This document shows positions 58,748-64,000 of a stretch of 64,000 nt of DNA, one piece after another. Source of the DNA: Impatiens glandulifera (lineage: Eukaryota; Streptophyta; Magnoliopsida; Ericales; Balsaminaceae); the NCBI RefSeq assembly GCF_907164915.1, contig NC_061866.1, forward strand, positions 21,244,117 through 21,308,116. The letters are read 5' to 3'. Below the pieces are notes generated by a model. It was not told the DNA's origin. It saw only the letters and a program-made list of their open reading frames with translations, and did not search any database. Every line of letters begins with the position of its first letter. Position 1 is the stretch's first letter. Made by a program: the position numbers and the translations under genes.

Positions 58748-60544
58748 ATGTCTAACATACCCAAAGATGCCAGTGCTACATCCATTCCCACTTTCTCTCG
58801 CAAAAACTATATTGTTTGGAAGAAAAGGGTTTGTGCTCATCTCTCTTCTCTTCATGATGACATGTGGAGTGTTGTCATAGAAGGTCCTATCAAGATTGAT
58901 AAGGAGAAGGCCGACTGGACTGCTGATGAAAAGAGGCAGAACAACCTCAACAACATGGCTCTTGATGTTCTGTACAGATCTCTCGATGATAGTACGTTTA
59001 ACTACATCATCGAATGTGACACTGCCAAAGAGGTCTGGGACAGACTCACTCAACTGTGTGAGGGCAACGAGCAAACCAAGGAAAACAACATCATGGTTGC
59101 CACTCAACAGTTCGACAGCTTCAAAATGTGTCCTGGTGAAACAATGAACGATTTCGACACAAGATTCAGCAAGATCGTCTCCTCTCTGTCCATCCTAGGC
59201 AAGACCTATAGCAACCGGGAGCTTGTTATCAAGGTCATGCGTGCTCTTCCAAGGGAATGGGACATAAAGACTATGGCAATGAGAGAATCCAAGGATCTGA
59301 ACAAGATCTCTCTCTTTGATCTCTTCGCTGACCTCAAGGCCTATGAGTTCGAGCTGAACTGTAGGATGGAAGAAGATCAACCCTCGTCTGTTATTATTGC
59401 CAAGGCGTTGGTGACTGCTGAAGAGCCACCAACTACCTCGGACATGAAAATGGCAGCTCAGCGGCTGAGCAACGATGCCATGTCTCTCTTTGTGAAGAAG
59501 TTTGACGACTTAATGAAGAAGGGCAACCCTAACTCAAACTCTTCAAATTCTAATGATAATAGAAAATCTAAAGCTAATATTACTTGTTTTAACTGTGGTA
59601 TTAAAGGTCATTATGCATCGGAATGTCGGAAGCCAAAGCGTGAAGATGCCAAGGAAGATGGAAAAGAGCTGAAGGATCTTATGGACGGTGACGGAAAGAA
59701 CAGAGGAAGCAATCGTGGTTCGTACTTCTCATCCAGTGAAAGTGATGAAGAAGACGTGACTTGCTTCATGGCCATAGAAGATGAGGAAGGAACTCAGGAA
59801 ACTGAGGTATTTGATTTCTCCTCCGAAAGGTTTTCAAGGGAACAACTGGTAGCTGCACTAGATGAAATGGTCATCGAGTACAGAAAGCTAGCAGAATCTC
59901 TAAATGAAACTAAATCTTCATCAGATTTAAATGAACCAAACCGGTCTAAAGAGGAAGAGTCACATGTTTTTGAAAAGAAAATTGGAGAGATCTCATCTGA
60001 AAATGAGATGCTCAAGGAACAGATTCAAACTCTTTCATCTGAAAACAAAAGGCTTAACTATGTTGTCTTTGCATGGACAAGGTTTGGTGATGCTGTCAGA
60101 TATCAGATCAGCATGTTGAAACTTGCTGGATCTAGATCCGGATTGGGATTTTATAGCAATGATCCTAACATGTCCTGCAAAATGTCAAAGCCTAATGACA
60201 AACTTAAGCCAATAAGTTTTGTCAAAGGAAGTATGACTGACATTGAATATGATCCCATTCATGAAGAAGTGGCTTTTAAAAATGAAATAGTTTATGTTCC
60301 ACCAACTGTTAGCTGGCTTAAGAATAAGCTTGAAAAGGCTAATAAGTATGGTAACTTAAAACCTGACTCTAAGTCAAGGAACTTTAAAAGAAAACCTTCT
60401 TCAAAAGTCAAAGGATTAGTGGCTAGCAGGAAGTCATCTGCTAAGTCAAAATCTTATGCATTAATCACAACACAAAATGGGAAATCCATCAGAATAACTC
60501 AAATATGGATTCCTAAGGGACTAATTAATCGAGGACCCAATTGA
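58748..60544 (+). CDS. Gag protein of element F, intact
   Basis: 598 residues without interruption, the only full-length gag in the window. Gag forms the cytoplasmic particle that packages element RNA. Residues ~1-230 are the UBN2-type capsid region (FSRKNYIVWKKRVCAHLSSL, WTADEKRQNNLNNM, MRALPREWDIKTMAMRE). The zinc knuckle CFNCGIKGHYASEC (about 280-293) has the full CX2CX4HX4C pattern. An acidic segment and a coiled coil (about 404-440; ISSENEMLKEQIQTL) follow, and the basic tail ends IWIPKGLINRGPN. The ATG lies 45 bp past the LTR, as expected. Its integrity next to a missing pol suggests recent origin or selection on gag; any copying would need reverse transcriptase from another element. 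Confidence 0.92.
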   Translation: MSNIPKDASATSIPTFSRKNYIVWKKRVCAHLSSLHDDMWSVVIEGPIKIDKEKADWTADEKRQNNLNNMALDVLYRSLDDSTFNYIIECDTAKEVWDRLTQLCEGNEQTKENNIMVATQQFDSFKMCPGETMNDFDTRFSKIVSSLSILGKTYSNRELVIKVMRALPREWDIKTMAMRESKDLNKISLFDLFADLKAYEFELNCRMEEDQPSSVIIAKALVTAEEPPTTSDMKMAAQRLSNDAMSLFVKKFDDLMKKGNPNSNSSNSNDNRKSKANITCFNCGIKGHYASECRKPKREDAKEDGKELKDLMDGDGKNRGSNRGSYFSSSESDEEDVTCFMAIEDEEGTQETEVFDFSSERFSREQLVAALDEMVIEYRKLAESLNETKSSSDLNEPNRSKEEESHVFEKKIGEISSENEMLKEQIQTLSSENKRLNYVVFAWTRFGDAVRYQISMLKLAGSRSGLGFYSNDPNMSCKMSKPNDKLKPISFVKGSMTDIEYDPIHEEVAFKNEIVYVPPTVSWLKNKLEKANKYGNLKPDSKSRNFKRKPSSKVKGLVASRKSSAKSKSYALITTQNGKSIRITQIWIPKGLINRGPN

Positions 60545-61519
60545 GTATGTGTACCAAGATTTGTAAATAGTTTATTTTGTAGGTGATGCAGGAGGATAGC
60601 AGGAAGGAAGCTAGAAGAGTACTCATCTGAGTACACAGCTTGGAAGATCAACAATGGCACTTATCATTCTGGAAGAATATTTTTTGTTGTTATTAAATAT
60701 TCTTTTTGGTCTTTGGACCACAAAAATTGTTTATAAAACTTCAATGTCCATATTCATTTTTGAGAAGAAACATTTCTTTGGAATTAAAGATATTCTCTAG
60801 ACGAATATCCTTAATCGGTCTAATTAGATAAGGGTGTCTAAGAGAAAAAGTATGTACTTAGACGTATTTTTGCTCACAATCTATACATCTAAGTCTATAT
60901 GTTGAGATTTTATATCCACGCAATTAGACGGACACGTCTAATAGACGTTAGACGTTTATACGCCTTGAGCAAAAGGATGCTCACGTCTAATAAACACACG
61001 TCTAACACGTGATGTTTATGCGGAATTAGACGTACACGTCTAATAAACATTAGACGGATTGGTTATTTACACGGAATTAGACGTGTGCGTCTAATACACT
61101 CATCCGTCTAATAGACGCCGTCTTATTTGTGAAGTAAGAAAAACGTCTATCTACGTGCCGATTAGACTGATCAGGGACAACTGTCACACGCTGAGAACTA
61201 TCTACTTTTCCCGCTAAAAATATCGAACAGTCATCTCTTAATAACATGAAGACACGTGTCTATCAAGTTTAAAGAAAATGACTAATATATCCTCATTTTT
61301 AATGATTACTTCTTGAAAAAGGACGTCTAACATTTATTAATGGGGGCCATACCCCTAGAATAGACAGTTATTCAGTATTTCCATCTTTCGTCTATATAAG
61401 GACATTCCTGCATGATTTTGAAAACTTTCAATCTCTCTAAATTTCTAAGAACCCTAGTTTTCTTGCATTTCTCTTACTAAAACTCTCTGAAATATCGTAT
61501 TGATTCACATTCTCTCAAA
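60545..61519 (+). other. Element F spacer: pol deletion joint and TTAGACG words
   Basis: Up to about 60585 it follows the gag-protease joint of element A, then no protease motif appears, so the pol deletion begins there. From 60810 to 61150 it carries AGACGTACACGTCTAATA-type inverted words as in elements A and E. Confidence 0.7.
61393..61400 (+). promoter_or_regulatory. TATA box before X of element F
   Basis: TATATAAG, 120 bp upstream of the X ATG, followed by CT-rich leader DNA (AATCTCTCTAAATTTC). Confidence 0.55.
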
Positions 61520-64000
61520 ATGGTGAAGAAAATCACGCTCGGTCACTGTACTTTGCAGGTGGACTTTCCATCGGTGTACTCCTTTGATCAGCCGGAGGGT
61601 GTGAAGATGTTCCAAACCCTAGAATATTCTGGGTTGAGGAAATATCTGGGCGGACCGTTCATCTTCTATGAAGATGAAGTTCGCGAGTTCTTCAAAACGG
61701 CGGTTATGGTGGACGATTCCATCGTAGCAACCATTAATGGTAAAGAGATCTCATTTGATGAAGCGGTGTATGCAGAGTTCTTTGAACTTCCAACGGAGGG
61801 TCATCTGTTCGACTTGGTGCTCTCTTTAGAAATCATGGAAGAAATGAAGACTTCCTTCTCCGCTGACGGTTCTAAGATCCATGTAAATGGATATAAAAAG
61901 GTATTCATACCCCACTTTATTCTCCTAAACGACGTGGTGGCGAAGGCACTGCAAGGGAAGTCCGGCTCCTTCAATCTCTATAGTCAAGACCGTTTTGACT
62001 ATATGTGTGCCATCTCTAAAGGAATCCAAGTGAACTGGGGTCATACCCTGTTCCAGAATCTGTGTTACTCCATCTTCTAGAGTAACAAGGAGAGTATCCC
62101 CTATGCGGCACAACTGAGTCTCCTGTTGAAGTTTCTGGGGGTTCCTGTCGGCGAACCGGCACAGATTAACTCTGCAAGAGTTTTTACTGCATCTACGATG
62201 GCCAGCACTCTGATCAGAGTGAAGAACAACCTAGAGTCTAATTCTGGGGCCTCTAGTTTCTAGACTGGTGGAAGGCCTTTCACCCGATCAAAGTCCTCTG
62301 CTTCTATTGTGTCAACAGGGGCAAAGAGAACCAGAACCGTGAATGAATCGGAGGCCAGATCCTCCAGCATGAAGAGTCCAAGTTAGAAGGACAAGGAATC
62401 TGTCGATTCAAGGGTAAAGCAAGGTTCAGGCGTACTTGCTGCAACCCCTATGACATCTCTATCTACTCCCTCAACTTTCTTGAGGAAACCTTCGAGGTCC
62501 TGTGCCTCAAAGGAGAAGAAGACAAAGGCGCCCTGTGCGTCTAAATCCGCTATGGTAAAGTCTTCTAAGTCTTTGGCTGCTGTACCAAAATTTGTTGTTC
62601 CCAAAGTGGAACAAGCCGAATCTGTTTTCTCTCCCTTGAGAGAATCTGCTGAAGGGCCTGCTGTTGAGTCAGCCGGTCCAAATGTTGAATTTATTAACAG
62701 GGCGAAGTTCCCTATTACTCAATCTGATCAGGTAGCCGCCGGTGCTAAAGAGTCGTCCATACCAGAACAAGGTGTTGTTCCTACCCCTGTTGCTGGTGAT
62801 CCCATCATTCCTGCTCCCAAGGATTCCTTGGTAGTCGGAAAAATTGTTTGTAGAGAGCTTTATGCTGAGCCTTGTCTGAAACCTCAATCGGCCTTCGAAC
62901 TGTTGCGGGCCAGGAAAGGGGCAAAAGGAATCGTTATTGGTGAACCAAGACCTGTTCCAAAACCTGTAGAGGTTATTGGAAAAGGAAAGTCTACTACTCT
63001 TCAAGCTCTTGAGAAGGTGTCTGAAGCAAGAGGAATCGTTGATCTCATTCTGGATCAAGTAAAGGTTCTTTCATCTGAGAAGTTAGGAATCTATGATTCC
63101 TAGTGTACTGAGAGGCTATCCTCTAGATACAATGACTCTCTTTCCAATGCTGCCATAACGAAAGAATGGAAGAAGAGAGTGGCAAATGAGAAGAAGTTCC
63201 TGAAGTGGGCAAGAACTTCAGATGGGGGCGAAGCTTTGAACAAAAGAGAACTGGTGGAAGCTTGCATTCTAGGGAAAACCCTGTTCCCAATATATGAAGC
63301 CAGGAAAGCAAAATTCAACCCTGACGCAAGAGGAGCTGTCGTTGAAGCCAAAGTGTTGAAGAAGTTGAACGATATCATGGAAGGTTATGTTTCCTCTACA
63401 TCTAGATATATTCATGGCGCCGATTGCACTGGCGCAGAACCGCTCAATGAAGAAGAGGCCATAGATATTCCAAATACCGATGAATCAGATGCTGCTCTCC
63501 TGATCGAATTCGGGACCCTGTCTACCGAAGAGAGACGCATTCAAGATCACCCTGTTCAAGAGCTTCCCAATGAAGATGAAGCAATGGTGAATGTTTAAGA
63601 GCCTGAACAAGCTCTTGTAACAAATGTTGAAGAAGTAATTTTGGAAGATGTAGTTGAGGAGGCTTTGAAAGCTCCTATTGAAGAAGATGTACTTATAACC
63701 CCTATTGCGAGAACAGAGGGTGTTCAAGAAAAACTGGCCGAGGCAACTCAGCTAGAGACCGCAAGAACTGAGGGGGAACCCTCTAAAGAAAAGAATGATG
63801 AAAAAGAAAGTTCCTCATCTGAGGAGGAACAAGATGAGCAACCAAAATTTCTTAAGACCTACTTATTTCCTAACGGTGTTGCGGGAAGTATTCACAAAAA
63901 CATAACCACACCCCGTCACTATTCTGGAAGTTTGCTCGAAAGATTCGAAAGGGCACAAAGAGAAGTTGACGATGAAGAAGCTCTAGAGAAAGCGGCTAAG
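61520..64000 (+). pseudogene. Accessory gene X of element F, long form, running off the window
   Basis: 827 codons stay in one frame to the window end, broken only by TAG at 62078, 62261, 62384 and 63101 and TAA at 63596, with no frameshift. The N-terminal domain shows TLQVDFPSVYSFDQPEGVKM, LRKYLGGPFIFYEDEVREFF, ISFDEAVYAEFFELPTEGH and IQVNWGHTLFQNL. A serine/lysine/proline-rich linker follows (about 250-400), then a helical segment (KEWKKRVANEKKFLKWARTS), then an acidic glutamate-rich stretch. The layout matches X3 of element C. The gene continues past 64000. Confidence 0.8.

Larger units (their letters stand above)
56954..64000 (+). mobile_element. Family B element F without pol, partial at the window edge
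   Basis: Forward: 5' LTR (56954-58702), primer site, intact gag (58748-60544), short spacer, accessory gene X (61520 to beyond 64000). Integrase, reverse transcriptase and RNase H are absent between gag and X, where A and C have over 3 kb. It inserted into element E; the left target duplication would be GTTTC (56949-56953), the partner is outside the window. Confidence 0.88.

Noticed and set aside
61520..64000. Programmed TAG readthrough in X of element F
   Set aside because: The bases after the TAG codons do not match the known CARYYA readthrough context, and C-to-T decay explains them more simply.

Overview
The window is plant nuclear DNA, almost certainly from an angiosperm. It is AT-rich, has no intact host gene that I recognise, and is built mostly from LTR retrotransposons inserted into one another, plus one CACTA DNA transposon. 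Most reverse-strand or short reading frames inside the LTRs are accidental and are left out. I cannot name the species.

Layout. 1-8524: AT-rich decayed retroelement DNA into which a 4.2-kb CACTA transposon (2002-6206, target duplication AGA) inserted; the CACTA carries shuffled exons of a diacylglycerol kinase gene. 8525-19215: a reverse-strand Copia element of TNT1/Tork type, split by a 5.8-kb coding-empty LTR element (11869-17639, target duplication AACCG). 19240-19440: a second fragment of the same Copia LTR. 19463-45510: a large forward Sirevirus-like Copia element (A). It is interrupted by a 13.5-kb related element (C, 23915-37422, target duplication TGTTT) and by an extended solo LTR (38448-40369, target duplication AGCAT). 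45511-48783: AT-rich DNA without a confident gene. 48784-64000: a three-level nest in which reverse element D is broken by reverse element E, which is broken by forward element F; F and the right halves of D and E run past the window edge.

Families. A, E and F (family B) have LTRs of about 1.7-2.4 kb filled with a minisatellite built on the inverted repeat TTAGAC...GTCTAA. C, D and the solo LTR (family C) have LTRs of about 1.2-1.9 kb rich in ACCGGT/AACCGG. Where seen, the primer sites match initiator-Met tRNA (TGGTATCAGAGC). Every LTR of both families that covers the region keeps one short conserved block with a GGAG-loop-CTCC hairpin.

The most unusual content is an accessory gene family (called X here) between pol and the 3' LTR. 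It has an N-terminal domain opening with a QVDF-type motif and, in long forms, a charged linker and coiled coil. Element C carries three X paralogues in tandem, each preceded by its own TATA box; A, D, E and F carry one each. F lacks pol but keeps an uninterrupted 598-residue gag and a long X frame. Most stop codons in these elements look like C-to-T decay of CAG, CAA or CGA codons, as expected for methylated, silenced transposons.
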